From Pseudomonas sp. Ga0074129 (GTDB taxonomy: Bacteria; Pseudomonadota; Gammaproteobacteria; Pseudomonadales; Pseudomonadaceae), in assembly GCA_001465025.1 (NCBI GenBank), contig LNDO01000117.1:1-37642 (forward strand): a stretch of 37,642 nucleotides of DNA, given 5' to 3'. Shown piece by piece: positions 1 through 8,353 of the stretch. The notes beneath the pieces are model-generated. The model ran no database searches. It saw only the letters and a program-made list of their open reading frames with translations, and had not been told where the DNA came from. Within the stretch, counting starts at the first letter, position 1, and every line of letters starts with the position of its first letter. The translations under genes and the position numbers were made by a program.

Positions 1-3
1 TCA

Positions 4-95
4 GTGGCCGGATGCGCGTGGAATGGGTGGCCGGATCAGCGTGGAATCGGTGGTCAGATGCTCATGGAATGGGTGGCCAGATGACCGTGGAATCC
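4..95. repeat. Four tandem 23-bp imperfect repeats, probable IS21-type element end
   Basis: Four units of exactly 23 bp begin at 4, 27, 50 and 73. Each starts GTGG(C/T)C(A/G)GAT and ends TGGAAT(G/C)(G/C). They are contiguous, with no unique spacers, so this is not a CRISPR array. IS21-family elements carry several repeats of this kind at their ends, and from memory this GTGGCCGGAT..GTGGAAT pattern matches that type in Pseudomonas. The array abuts a truncated IS66 transposase frame, which suggests an IS21-like element, mostly outside the window, inserted into an IS66 element. The family assignment is inference. Confidence 0.6.
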
Positions 96-104
96 GCATG
101 ACTA

Positions 105-329
105 CCCGACAACCAGATCCGGCCATGGGCACTGGGGCGCTCGAACTGGTTGTTTGCCGGGTCGCTACGCAGCGGCAAACGCGCGGCGGCGATCATGAGC
201 CTGATCCAGTCGGCGCGGATGAATGGACATGATCCGTATGCCTATCTCAAGGACGTGCTGACACGACTGCCGACGCAGCGGGCGAGTGAGATCGGCCAAC
301 TACTGCCGCATCAGTGGGTACCTGCCTGA
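105..329 (+). pseudogene. IS66 family transposase (TnpC), C-terminal fragment
   Basis: The frame ending in TGA at 327-329 reads DNQIRPWALGRSNWLFAGS near its start, then MSLIQSARMNGHDPYAYLKD and a C-terminal LLPHQW. This is the conserved C-terminal region of IS66 TnpC transposases, covering the end of the DDE domain and the IS66 C-terminal element. Upstream the frame meets a stop at 99-101, beside the 23-bp repeat array, so only about 73 codons remain of a protein that normally has roughly 500 residues. It cannot be an active transposase. Confidence 0.8.
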
Positions 330-360
330 ATCACGCAAGGTGAGTTCGGCGGACGCTTAC
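105..360 (+). mobile_element. Right-end remnant of an IS66-family insertion sequence
   Basis: The remnant holds the C-terminal part of an IS66 transposase and about 30 bp of non-coding end. It finishes with GGACGCTTAC at 351-360, whose reverse complement begins GTAAGCGTCC. IS66-family inverted repeats typically start GTAA, so base 360 is taken as the element boundary. The chemoreceptor frame resumes at once after it. The 8 bp at 361-368 (GCTGGTTT) would be one copy of the usual 8-bp target duplication, but the left end is missing, so this cannot be confirmed. Confidence 0.75.
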
Positions 361-361
361 G

Positions 362-2203
362 CTGGTTTTGACGCGCACCACGGTTGCCGTGCTTGAGGGT
401 GATCTGGCTGCAGGCATGCAGCGCGATACCGGGCGGTTGGTCGATGAGCTGACCAAGGCTAGTGATGAGGTACGCGGTGGCTTGGACAGTCTTTCGGTTA
501 ATACGCAGACGCAACTGGCTCGGGGGCTTTCCGAGCGGTTGGCCATGGAGCAGGCGCAAATCCGTGCGGTGCTTGATAGCAACCTAAAGCGTTCAGCTGA
601 TGAGTTGGCGCAGCTCCTGTCGGCTGTGGCCCCCAAGGCAATTTGGGATGCTGATGTGCCTGCGCTGACTGAGTTGGCGCGCGGGGCTCATCGCAATCCG
701 GCTGTTTTGTTTGCGGTATATGTCGATGCGCAGGGCCAGCGCCTTACGCGTCACCTCAATCGGCAGGATGCCCGCGTGCGAGCGCTGATGGCCAAAGGTG
801 AGGGTGACGGCGCGTTGGGTAAGGTACTGCAGGCGGCTGCTGGCGACCCGGGCGTTTACATTGCTGAGGCAGTTATTAGCCCGATGGGTTCTGATATCGG
901 CAAGGTCATTCTGGGGGTTTCCACCGCTTCGGTGGACGAGGAGCTGGCTAAGCTTGATCAGCGATTTGTCAGTCTGATTGACAGCAGTGGTCAACTGGTT
1001 TCCGACAGCCTCAGTGGTGCGGCTGCAAGCAGTGCTGATGCACTTGCGGCGCGATTAAGCGTTGCACAAGAAGCCGCTGCTGGCATGGAGCAGAGCAGTC
1101 GTGATGTTGTACGGCAGGCGGCTGACAGCTTGCGCTGGAACATCAGTGTGGGTCTGATTGTTGTGGCGCTGGGTATCTTGTTGCTTTTGGCTGTCGTGTT
1201 GGGGCGTCGCGTCGTCAGCAAGTTACACACGCTCATTGCCGTATTGAATGACTGGGCCGCCGGGGAGGGTGATTTGACTCGGCGTGTTGAGCTCAATAGT
1301 CGTGATGAGATTGGTGATATGGCTGCGGCGGTCAATCGCTTTGTCGCCAAGCTACAGCCAATCGTGCGTGAGGCGGGCGAAGTGGCTTCCATGACCGGTC
1401 AAGAAATTGCCAGCCTTGCTGCTCGCAGCGCGGCCGCTGAAGCTGCAGCTGAGCGTCAGCGCAACGAGGTGGCTGGGAGTCTGCAGGCCTTGGCCCAAAT
1501 GGCGGGGCAGGCGCAGGCTGAAAGTCAGGCCATGCGCGAGGCGTCTCAGCGCGTGAGTTCCATTCGCCAGGCTGCAGATGAGAATGCGCAAATTGCCCAG
1601 CGTGTTGGTGCTTCGATAGAGGAGCTGGTGTTGCGAGTCGACACTGGGGCTTCGGTGATTGAGCGCCTGGCCAAACAGAGTGAGCAGATTGAGGTGGTGC
1701 TCACCGTTATCCGCTCCATCGCCGAACAGACCAATCTGCTGGCGCTCAATGCGGCGATTGAGGCGGCGCGCGCGGGTGAAAGTGGTCGCGGTTTTGCGGT
1801 TGTGGCTGACGAGGTGCGGGCCTTGGCCAGCAAGACTCAGCAGTCGACAGGTGATATTCAGACGCATATCGGTGCCTTGCAGCAGGGGGCGCGTGAGGCC
1901 GTTGATGCGATTGGTCAGGCCGGTAGGCAGGCGGATCAAGGGCTGGCCGCGTTGCGTGAAAGTGCGCGGGTGCAGCAGTCGGTGCGCGCTGCGGTGGAGG
2001 AGGTGCATGGTGCAATCAATGTGGCTACTGAGGCGGCGGCTCATCAGGCGGAGGGGGCGGATGCCGTTCGCGGGCGGGTAGAGGTTATTCACCTGGAGGC
2101 GCAGCGCGCCGCTGAGGCGGTTGCGGCAACAGCCAACAGTGGGCGTGTGCTGGATGGGTTGGCGAAGCGGCTCAAGGCCAGCCTAGGGCAGTTTAAGGTT
2201 TAA
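362..2203 (+). pseudogene. Methyl-accepting chemotaxis protein, 5' end removed by IS66
   Basis: Chemoreceptors sense ligands with a periplasmic domain held between two membrane helices and control the CheA kinase. The open frame, from a TTG at 368, gives about 611 residues. It contains a probable periplasmic sensor region (about 20-255), one membrane helix (about 259-281, [19 protein letters not shown]), a HAMP region (about 282-335) and a signalling domain with the conserved hairpin [19 protein letters not shown] near residue 451. The first cytoplasmic residues and TM1 are absent. The frame runs back only to the IS66 end at 360, and the first residues ([15 protein letters not shown]) look like the end of TM1. 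No Shine-Dalgarno sequence precedes the TTG. A product without TM1 would be misoriented, so it is treated as disrupted. The ligand is unknown. Confidence 0.8.
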
Positions 2204-2300
2204 GGTTTAAGCTTTGGCCTAACCCAATGGGCTGCCGAGGGCATGATGGATGTTTTGCTGACAGATGTCGTCAGGCGGGGGCTGCTTTTCTGTAGGCAAT

Positions 2301-2328
2301 AAAAAACCGAGCTAAGCTCGGTTTTTTT
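2301..2328. terminator. Bidirectional intrinsic terminator between MCP and tRNA-Leu
   Basis: CCGAGCT-A-AGCTCGG at 2307-2321 forms a 7-bp stem. It is flanked by six A on the left and seven T on the right, so it has a U-run in both directions. It lies just downstream of the tRNA-Leu 3' end (minus strand) and about 100 bp after the chemoreceptor stop (plus strand), and would serve both. Confidence 0.85.
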
Positions 2329-2333
2329 GAATT

Positions 2334-2420
2334 TGGTGCCCAGGAGAAGACTCGAACTTCCACGATCTTGCGATCACTGATACCTGAAACCAGCGCGTCT
2401 ACCAATTCCGCCACCTGGGC
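2334..2420 (-). tRNA. tRNA-Leu (anticodon CAG)
   Basis: Read on the minus strand, the gene starts GCCCAGG at 2420, pairing with the acceptor strand TCCTGGGC, and is followed by the encoded ACCA. The anticodon arm is CTGGT-TTCAGGT-ATCAG, giving anticodon CAG for CUG codons. The T-arm contains GTTCGAGTC. The long variable arm (TGATCGCAAGATCGT) is the class II feature of tRNA-Leu. Length is 87 nt including CCA. Confidence 0.95.
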
Positions 2421-2483
2421 ACTGAAACGAATGATTGCTCATCTGTTCCGTGTTACAACGTCTGCTCGACGCTGTGGGCGCGA

Positions 2484-2512
2484 ACTATACGGTTGGCTTT
2501 TTACCTTGTAAA
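2484..2512 (-). promoter_or_regulatory. Sigma-70 promoter of tRNA-Leu
   Basis: On the minus strand, TTTACA (2512-2507) is followed by exactly 17 nt and then TATAGT (2489-2484), close to the TTGACA/TATAAT consensus. The discriminator is GC-rich (TCGCGCCC), as in stringently controlled stable-RNA promoters. Transcription would begin near 2477, leaving about 56 nt of leader before the mature tRNA. Confidence 0.75.
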
Positions 2513-2621
2513 GCCCCGGGTATGAAAAATTATTGTCGTGTAATGCTGACCCCGAGGGCTTTTCGCGCTTCAATAGGCACATGGCAAACCGACTCTATAA
2601 AGAAAAGGCGAATTCTCTCTA

Positions 2622-5159
2622 ATGGCCGATTGGCAATCCCTCGATCCTGAGGCCGCTCGTGAAGCGGAAAAATATGAAAACCCCATCCCAAGTCGCGAGC
2701 TGATTCTTCAGCATCTGGACGAGCGCGGCTCTCCTGCGGCCCGTGAAGAGCTGGCCGATGAGTTTGGCTTGGTCAGCGATGAGCAGTTGGAAGCTTTGCG
2801 TCGTCGCTTGCGTGCGATGGAGCGCGACGGCCAACTGATCTATACCCGGCGTGGCACTTATGCCCCGGTTGATAAGCTTGATCTGATTCTGGGTCGCGTC
2901 AGTGGTCACCGTGACGGCTTTGGTTTTCTGGTGCCAGATGACGGTACAGACGACCTATTTTTAAGCCCAGCACAAATGCGTTTGGTGTTTGATGGTGATC
3001 GCGCTTTGGCTCGGGTTTCCGGGCTTGACCGCCGTGGTCGTCGCGAAGGCGCCATTGTTGAGGTGATCGCCCGTGCCCACGAAAGCATCGTTGGACGTTA
3101 CTACGAAGAGAGCGGCGTGGGCTTTGTCGTCGCCGATAACCCGAAGATCCAGCAGGAAGTGCTGGTCACGCCGGGTCGCAATGCGGGTGCCAAGCAGGGT
3201 CAGTTTGTTGAAGTGAAGATTACTCACTGGCCAACGCCGCGCTTTCAGCCCCAGGGTGACGTGGTTGAAGTGGTGGGTAACTACATGGCGCCCGGCATGG
3301 AAATCGACGTCGCGCTGCGCAGTTATGACATTCCGCATGTCTGGCCTGAAGCCGTGGTCAAAGAAGCGCGAAAGCTCAAGCCGGAAGTCGAAGAGAAGGA
3401 TAAAGAGAAGCGCATTGATCTGCGCCATCTGCCGTTCGTGACCATCGACGGTGAAGACGCGCGCGATTTCGACGACGCCGTTTATTGCGAGAAGAATGGC
3501 AGCAACTGGCGCCTGTTCTCCGGTGGCTGGAAACTCTACGTCGCCATTGCTGACGTATCGCACTACGTCAAGATTGATTCGGCGCTGGATGCCGAAGCGC
3601 AAGTTCGCGGCAACTCGGTGTATTTCCCAGAGCGGGTAATCCCGATGCTGCCGGAAGAGTTGTCCAATGGCTTGTGCTCGCTGAACCCGCACGTCGATCG
3701 TCTGGCTATGGTTTGCGAGATCAGTATCTCGAAAACCGGCAAGATGACGGATTACCAGTTTTATGAAGCGGTGATCCATTCTCATGCCCGTCTGACCTAC
3801 AACAAGGTCAGTGCGATGCTTGAACAGCCAAAAGGCAGTGAAGGCAAAGCTCTGCGCGGTGAATACAAAGAAGTGCTGCCGCACCTCAAGCAGCTGTATT
3901 CGCTGTATCAGGTGTTGTTGGCGGCGCGCCATGAGCGCGGTGCTATCGATTTTGAAACCCAGGAAACCCGCATCATCTTCGGTGCTGGGCGTAAGATTGC
4001 CGAGATTCGCCCGACCCAGCGCAATGATGCGCATAAGTTGATCGAAGAATGCATGTTGGCTGCCAACGTCGCCACAGCGGCCTTCATGCAAAAGCATGAA
4101 ATTCCGGCGTTGTACCGTGTGCATGATTGCCCGCCGCCGGAGCGTGTGGAGAAGCTTAAAGCGTTCCTTACCGAGCTGGGTTTGTCGCTGCACCGTGGTA
4201 AATCCAAGGACGGTCCAACGCCCAAGGATTATCAACTGCTGCTGGAAAGCATCCGTGAACGTCCGGACTATCACTTGATCCAGACCGTGATGCTGCGTTC
4301 GCTCAGTCAGGCCGTCTACAGTGCTGACAATCAGGGTCACTTCGGCCTGAACTACGAGGCCTATGCGCACTTCACCTCGCCTATTCGTCGCTACCCGGAT
4401 CTGCTGATCCATCGCGCCATTCGCAGTGTGATCCGTTCCAAGCTTGAGACGCCGCACGTTAAACGTGCCGGTGCCGCGATCATGCCGCGTGCGCGTATCT
4501 ATCCCTACGATGATGCGATTCTTGAGCAGTTGGGCGAGCAGTGTTCGATGTCCGAGCGCCGCGCTGATGAAGCAACTCGTGATGTGGTGAACTGGCTTAA
4601 GTGCGAGTTTATGAAAGACCGCGTCGGTGAGACGTTCCCGGGCGTGATCACGGCTGTTACGGGCTTTGGCTTGTTTGTCGAGTTGCAAGACATCTATGTC
4701 GAAGGGTTGGTGCACGTCACCGCCTTGCCGGGTGATTACTATCACTTCGACCCTGTGCATCACCGCCTGGCGGGCGAGCGCAGTGGGCGTAGTTTCCGCT
4801 TGGGCGACAGTGTTGAAGTCAAGGTCATGCGGGTTGATCTGGACGAGCGCAAGATCGATTTCGAGCTGGCTGAAGGTAAGACAGCTATGCCGGCTGGTCA
4901 GCGGCGTGGCGGGTTTGAATCGGCTGCTGGTAAAACAGGTCGTCGCAGTGAGCGCGCCGCCCCTGGCAATAGCGATGTTGAAAAGAGCCGTGCGCTGAAG
5001 AAGTCGTTGCTCAATGAGTCGAAAGGCAAAGCGGGCAAAGGTGCTGCAGGTAAATCTGATAGCGGGCGAGCGCCGGCGAAAACCGGCAAGCCTGCCGCCA
5101 GTCGCAAGAGTCCGGCTGCGGCCGGTGCTGGGGCGCGTAAGCGTAAGGCGAAGTCATGA
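2622..5159 (+). CDS. rnr: Ribonuclease R
   Basis: RNase R is a processive 3'-to-5' exoribonuclease that degrades structured RNA and takes part in mRNA, rRNA and tmRNA-linked quality control. The 845-residue product has the usual order: an N-terminal winged-helix region (about 20-90), cold-shock OB folds (from GRVSGHRDGFGFLVPDDG near 90), a catalytic RNB domain with TIDGEDARDFDDAV near 274 carrying the Mg-binding aspartates, an S1 domain (about 667-746, VTGFGLFVELQDIYVEGLVH), and a Lys/Arg/Ala-rich tail of about 100 residues that is variable in the family. The start MADWQSLDPEAA matches pseudomonad RNase R. The gene overlaps rlmB by 4 bp (ATGA), so the two are translationally coupled. Confidence 0.97.
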   Translation: MADWQSLDPEAAREAEKYENPIPSRELILQHLDERGSPAAREELADEFGLVSDEQLEALRRRLRAMERDGQLIYTRRGTYAPVDKLDLILGRVSGHRDGFGFLVPDDGTDDLFLSPAQMRLVFDGDRALARVSGLDRRGRREGAIVEVIARAHESIVGRYYEESGVGFVVADNPKIQQEVLVTPGRNAGAKQGQFVEVKITHWPTPRFQPQGDVVEVVGNYMAPGMEIDVALRSYDIPHVWPEAVVKEARKLKPEVEEKDKEKRIDLRHLPFVTIDGEDARDFDDAVYCEKNGSNWRLFSGGWKLYVAIADVSHYVKIDSALDAEAQVRGNSVYFPERVIPMLPEELSNGLCSLNPHVDRLAMVCEISISKTGKMTDYQFYEAVIHSHARLTYNKVSAMLEQPKGSEGKALRGEYKEVLPHLKQLYSLYQVLLAARHERGAIDFETQETRIIFGAGRKIAEIRPTQRNDAHKLIEECMLAANVATAAFMQKHEIPALYRVHDCPPPERVEKLKAFLTELGLSLHRGKSKDGPTPKDYQLLLESIRERPDYHLIQTVMLRSLSQAVYSADNQGHFGLNYEAYAHFTSPIRRYPDLLIHRAIRSVIRSKLETPHVKRAGAAIMPRARIYPYDDAILEQLGEQCSMSERRADEATRDVVNWLKCEFMKDRVGETFPGVITAVTGFGLFVELQDIYVEGLVHVTALPGDYYHFDPVHHRLAGERSGRSFRLGDSVEVKVMRVDLDERKIDFELAEGKTAMPAGQRRGGFESAAGKTGRRSERAAPGNSDVEKSRALKKSLLNESKGKAGKGAAGKSDSGRAPAKTGKPAASRKSPAAAGAGARKRKAKS

Positions 5160-5908
5160 GTCAGCTGGAAAAAATCTACGGCGTTCACGCTGTTGAGGCC
5201 TTGTTGCGCCACCACCCGAAGCGGGTCAAGCAGATCTGGTTGGCTGAAGGGCGAAATGACCCGCGCGTGCAGGTGTTGTTGGCTTTGGCGGCTGATGCGC
5301 GCGTGTCGGTTGGTCAGTGCGAGCGGCGTGAAATGGATGCCTGGGTTGAGGGTGTGCATCAGGGCGTCGTGGCGGATGTGAGCCCCAGTCAGGTGTGGGG
5401 TGAAGCCATGCTTGATGAGTTGCTGGATCGTACCGAAGGCGCGCCTTTGCTGTTGGTGCTTGACGGTGTGACCGATCCGCACAACCTTGGAGCTTGCCTG
5501 CGTACCGCTGATGCCGCGGGTGCGTTGGCCGTGATAGTGCCGAAGGATAAGTCCGCCACCCTCAATGCGACTGTGCGCAAAGTTGCCTGCGGTGCGGCCG
5601 AGGTGATTCCGTTGGTGGCGGTGACCAATTTGGCGCGCACGCTGGAGAAGCTCCAGCAGCGCGGGCTATGGGTCGTTGGTACGGCGGGTGAGGCAGAGCA
5701 GGAAGTGTACGATCAGGATCTGACCGGGCCGACCGTGCTGATCATGGGGGCTGAAGGCAAAGGCATGCGTCGCCTTACGCGCGAGCATTGCGATTACCTG
5801 GTCAAGCTGCCCATGGCGGGCAGCGTCAGCAGTCTTAACGTGTCGGTCGCCACCGGCGTGTGCCTGTTTGAGGCCTTGCGTCAACGGCGCGGAAATACCA
5901 AGGCGTAG
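5156..5908 (+). CDS. rlmB: 23S rRNA (guanosine-2251-2'-O)-methyltransferase RlmB
   Basis: This SPOUT-family enzyme uses S-adenosylmethionine to 2'-O-methylate G2251 in the peptidyl-transferase P-loop of 23S rRNA. The 250-residue product has the N-terminal SpoU substrate-binding domain (YGVHAVEALL at about 9-18). It then has the three SpoU motifs: VTDPHNLGACLRTADAAG near 104, VLIMGAEGKGMRRL near 193, and PMAGSVSSLNVSVATGV near 219, which forms the trefoil knot. Its ATG overlaps the rnr stop, as in other pseudomonads, placing RNA decay and rRNA modification on one transcript. Confidence 0.97.
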   Translation: MSQLEKIYGVHAVEALLRHHPKRVKQIWLAEGRNDPRVQVLLALAADARVSVGQCERREMDAWVEGVHQGVVADVSPSQVWGEAMLDELLDRTEGAPLLLVLDGVTDPHNLGACLRTADAAGALAVIVPKDKSATLNATVRKVACGAAEVIPLVAVTNLARTLEKLQQRGLWVVGTAGEAEQEVYDQDLTGPTVLIMGAEGKGMRRLTREHCDYLVKLPMAGSVSSLNVSVATGVCLFEALRQRRGNTKA

Positions 5909-5980
5909 CCTGGATTAGCCTAAGGCGTAATCCGGGTGGGTCTCGTCCTGCCGGATTACGCTGCGCTAATCCAACCTACG
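5909..5980. repeat. REP-like inverted pair (GTAG..GGATTA type) downstream of rlmB
   Basis: GTAGCCTGGATTAGCC near 5905 and the opposite arm CGCTAATCCAACCTACG ending at 5980 form an inverted pair. Each arm is itself an imperfect palindrome: GGATTA..TAATCC on the left and GGATTACGCTGCGCTAATCC on the right. The outer boundary again shows the GTAG/CTAC tetranucleotide seen at the other REP-like elements of this window. The rlmB stop TAG lies inside the left GTAG. The element may act as a weak terminator or mRNA stabiliser. Confidence 0.65.
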
Positions 5981-6006
5981 ACTGCTCAAATAATCACCAA
6001 TTCACC

Positions 6007-6035
6007 TTGCTTGTGCGTGGGCGCTTCACTAGAAT
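6007..6035 (+). promoter_or_regulatory. Sigma-70 promoter of the rpsF operon
   Basis: TTGCTT at 6007-6012, a 17-nt spacer and TAGAAT at 6030-6035 are followed by a GC-rich discriminator (GCGGCCCC). Transcription would start near 6042, giving a leader of about 115 nt before rpsF. The GC-rich discriminator fits growth-rate control of ribosomal genes. Confidence 0.7.
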
Positions 6036-6107
6036 GCGGCCCCTTGCCGTAATGGCGGGCGCACTTGCGCCTTTCTGTTTCAGCAAGACAAACAAGTGAT
6101 ATTCACT

Positions 6108-6151
6108 CCTTGCCTGACCGTATTTTGCGGCAGGCTACAACCCGTAAGGAG
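6108..6151 (+). promoter_or_regulatory. Probable S6:S18-binding leader RNA (rpsF autoregulation)
   Basis: CCTT at 6108-6111 can pair with AAGG at 6146-6149, which is part of the rpsF Shine-Dalgarno AAGGAG. Inside this, GCCTG-A-CCG pairs with CGG-CAGGC around a TATTTTG loop. The 3' side then has an unpaired TACAACCCG bulge containing CCG, directly before the outer stem. A short outer helix over the ribosome-binding site with a CCG-containing internal loop is the described S6:S18 leader architecture. In that system the S6-S18 complex binds this RNA and represses its own operon. The fold was drawn by eye. Confidence 0.65.
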
Positions 6152-6156
6152 CATTT

Positions 6157-6579
6157 ATGCGTCATTACGAAATCATCTTTCTGGTTCACCCGGACCAGAG
6201 CGAGCAAGTCGGCGGCATGGTTGAGCGTTACACCAAGCTGATCGAAGAAGACGGCGGCAAAATTCACCGCCTGGAAGATTGGGGTCGTCGTCAGCTGGCT
6301 TACGCCATCAACAACGTCCACAAAGCTCACTACGTGATGTTGAACGTTGAGTGCACTGGCAAAGCCCTGGCTGAGCTGGAAGACAACTTCCGTTACAACG
6401 ATGCTGTGATCCGTAACTTGGTCATCCGTCGCGACGAAGCCGTAACCGATCAGTCCGAAATGCTGAAGGCTGAGGAAAATCGTAGCGAGCGCCGCGAGCG
6501 TCGTGATCGTCCTGAAAGCGCTGATTCTGCCGATGGCGATGACAGCGACAACAGCGACAGCGATAACGCTGACGAGTAA
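6157..6579 (+). CDS. rpsF: 30S ribosomal protein S6
   Basis: S6 binds the central domain of 16S rRNA as a heterodimer with S18 in the small-subunit platform. The 140-residue product begins [20 protein letters not shown] and contains [22 protein letters not shown], the usual S6 core, in its first 100 residues. The rest is an Arg/Glu stretch followed by a strongly acidic Asp/Ser tail (about 108-140). This tail region is where some bacteria add glutamates through RimK. A good AAGGAG lies 5 nt before the ATG. It is followed by rpsR after 28 bp. Confidence 0.97.
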   Translation: MRHYEIIFLVHPDQSEQVGGMVERYTKLIEEDGGKIHRLEDWGRRQLAYAINNVHKAHYVMLNVECTGKALAELEDNFRYNDAVIRNLVIRRDEAVTDQSEMLKAEENRSERRERRDRPESADSADGDDSDNSDSDNADE

Positions 6580-6607
6580 TCCACGGATCTATTGAGGAGC
6601 CACTCTC

Positions 6608-6838
6608 ATGGCACGTTTCTTCCGTCGTCGTAAATTCTGCCGTTTTACTGCAGAAGAAGTGAAAGAGATCGATTTCAAAGATCTCAACACGCTGAAAGCT
6701 TACATCTCGGAAACCGGCAAGATCGTTCCTAGCCGTATCACCGGTACTAAGGCTCGTTATCAGCGTCAGCTGGCTACCGCTATCAAGCGCGCCCGCTTCC
6801 TGGCCCTGCTGCCTTACACCGACAGCCACGGCCGCTGA
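6608..6838 (+). CDS. rpsR: 30S ribosomal protein S18
   Basis: S18 pairs with S6 on the 30S platform. The 76-residue product is of normal length and carries the family sequence FRRRKFCRF near the start, the [19 protein letters not shown] segment and a C-terminal [21 protein letters not shown] precedes the ATG. It lies between rpsF and a membrane-protein gene in the standard pseudomonad S6-S18-L9 operon. Confidence 0.98.
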   Translation: MARFFRRRKFCRFTAEEVKEIDFKDLNTLKAYISETGKIVPSRITGTKARYQRQLATAIKRARFLALLPYTDSHGR

Positions 6839-6874
6839 GACCGGATAGTCGACAAAAAGTAAGGGATAGATCGC

Positions 6875-7768
6875 ATGCGCGCCTTAGCTGAATTCATTAT
6901 GCGCGGCCGTATGCAGGCCACTCTTGTAGTGGTGGTTTCTGCGGCCTTGCCGCTGTTGTTCTGGTTAAGTGCTGCCGCTGGAAGCCTTGTGCTTTTGCGG
7001 CGTGGTTGGAGTGATGCCGCAGGCATCCTCGCCTGGGCCCTGCTGCCGGCTGTTGGCTGGTGGTATTTCGGTGAACCGCGCGCCCTGTTGGTGTTGCTCG
7101 GGGCGCTGGGATTAGCGTTGTTGTTACGCGCTAATTCGTCCTGGAATCGCGTGCTGTTATGCAGCGTGGCATTGGGCTTGGTGTATGGGTTGGTCTTGGG
7201 TGCGGTGTTCCGCGAACCCATTGAGGCCATTGCGCTTGAGCTGCAAAAGCTGATGCCGCAAATGCTCGATGGGGTTCACCAACAACTGTCGGTGGATGAG
7301 CGAGCGCGCCTGGATAGCCTGATTGCACCGGTACTGACCGGATTGATCGCGGCGTTGTTGCAGATCGTCAGTCTGTTGAGCCTGATTCTTGGGCGCTACT
7401 GGCAGGCGCAGTTGTATAACCCGGGTGGTTTTGGCCGCGAGTTTCGCGCGCTGCGCCTCCCAACCCCGCTGGCGATGTTGCTGCTGGTCGGCATGCTGTT
7501 GGGGCCCAATCTTGGGCCGCAAATGGCGATGCTGACGCCGCTGTGCAGTGTGCCATTGGCGTTTGCTGGCATCGCCCTGTTGCATGGGTTGGTGGCGCAA
7601 GGTCGGATGGCAAAGTTTTGGCTGGTTGGGTTGTACATCACGCTGTTGCTGTTTTTACAGCTGACTTATCCGTTACTGGTGGTTTTGGCCATCGTCGACA
7701 GTCTGCTTGATTTTCGTGGTCGTTTTGAGCGCAAACAAGGCTCGGGCCCCGCGAACGGTGAAGGTTAA
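6875..7768 (+). CDS. DUF2232 (YybS-like) integral membrane protein
   Basis: A 297-residue hydrophobic protein with several predicted membrane helices. They include about 15-40 (TLVVVVSAALPLLFWLSAAA), 45-90, 100-125, 155-170, 193-225 and 243-275. There is a short hydrophilic loop (about 125-150) and a basic C-terminus. Homologues at this position between rpsR and rplI are annotated as DUF2232/YybS-like proteins. Their function is unknown. Co-transcription with ribosomal genes is suggested by spacing (36 bp after rpsR, 21 bp before rplI). No catalytic motif is visible. Confidence 0.8.
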   Translation: MRALAEFIMRGRMQATLVVVVSAALPLLFWLSAAAGSLVLLRRGWSDAAGILAWALLPAVGWWYFGEPRALLVLLGALGLALLLRANSSWNRVLLCSVALGLVYGLVLGAVFREPIEAIALELQKLMPQMLDGVHQQLSVDERARLDSLIAPVLTGLIAALLQIVSLLSLILGRYWQAQLYNPGGFGREFRALRLPTPLAMLLLVGMLLGPNLGPQMAMLTPLCSVPLAFAGIALLHGLVAQGRMAKFWLVGLYITLLLFLQLTYPLLVVLAIVDSLLDFRGRFERKQGSGPANGEG

Positions 7769-7789
7769 AAGTTAAGAGGTTATTACCAA

Positions 7790-8236
7790 ATGGAACTGAT
7801 CCTGCTGGAAAAAGTCGCCAACCTGGGCAACCTGGGCGATAAAGTGAATGTTAAGGCCGGCTACGGTCGTAACTTCCTGCTGCCATTCGGCAAAGCAACT
7901 GCTGCAACCCCAGCCAACGTGGCTGCGTTTGAAGCACGTCGCGCTGAATTGGAAAAACTGGCTGCCGATAAGAAAGCTTACGCTGAATCGCGCGCTGCCC
8001 AGTTGGCTGAACTGGAAGTCACCATCACCGCTACTGCGGGCGATGAAGGCAAACTGTTTGGCTCTATCGGTACTCACGACATCGCTGAAGCCTTGACCGC
8101 CTCTGGCGTTGAAGTGGCTAAAGCTGAAGTGCGTCTGCCGAACGGCACCATTCGCCAAGTTGGCGAATACGACGTAGCCGTGCACCTGCACAGCGACGTT
8201 GAAGCAACCGTTAAGGTTGTTGTGGTCGCTGCCTAA
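7790..8236 (+). CDS. rplI: 50S ribosomal protein L9
   Basis: L9 binds 23S rRNA domain V near the L1 stalk and projects from the large subunit, where it limits frameshifting. The 148-residue product has the N-terminal RNA-binding domain with the family signature ([20 protein letters not shown] at about 10-29), a long connecting helix (about 41-75), and the C-terminal domain with [19 protein letters not shown] precedes the ATG. It is the last gene before a strong terminator. Confidence 0.98.
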   Translation: MELILLEKVANLGNLGDKVNVKAGYGRNFLLPFGKATAATPANVAAFEARRAELEKLAADKKAYAESRAAQLAELEVTITATAGDEGKLFGSIGTHDIAEALTASGVEVAKAEVRLPNGTIRQVGEYDVAVHLHSDVEATVKVVVVAA

Positions 8237-8285
8237 GCGAACCGCCAAAGTGGGCTTGCACTTAGGTGCAGGCCCGTTAACATCG

Positions 8286-8325
8286 GGCACGACATTGCGT
8301 AAGCGATGCCGTGCCTTTTGTTTTT
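8286..8325 (+). terminator. Intrinsic terminator of the rpsF-rplI operon
   Basis: GGCACG-A-CATTGC-GTAA-GCGATG-C-CGTGCC forms a long stem with a GTAA tetraloop (8286-8315) followed by TTTTGTTTTT. A second hairpin (GGGC-T-TGCAC / GTGCA-G-GCCC, about 8252-8275) lies just upstream. An apparent in-frame ATG at 8306 for dnaB lies inside this terminator, which argues for the later dnaB start. Confidence 0.9.
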
Positions 8326-8353
8326 CTTACGCATCATTCTTGCCCAGAGCCTT

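Noticed and set aside
4-95. Short regular repeats as a possible CRISPR array
   Set aside because: The 23-bp units are contiguous with no unique spacers and differ among themselves, and they abut a transposase fragment.
2435-2650. 71-codon plus-strand frame between tRNA-Leu and rnr
   Set aside because: It overlaps the tRNA promoter region and the rnr start, has no ribosome-binding site and no recognisable sequence.
2961-4763. 600-codon minus-strand open frame
   Set aside because: It is fully antisense to rnr and has no family resemblance. GC-rich codon bias creates such long antisense frames.
8306-8353. Upstream in-frame ATG for dnaB
   Set aside because: It lies inside the rplI terminator hairpin and adds 16 residues not seen in DnaB. 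ATG 8354 matches the family start.
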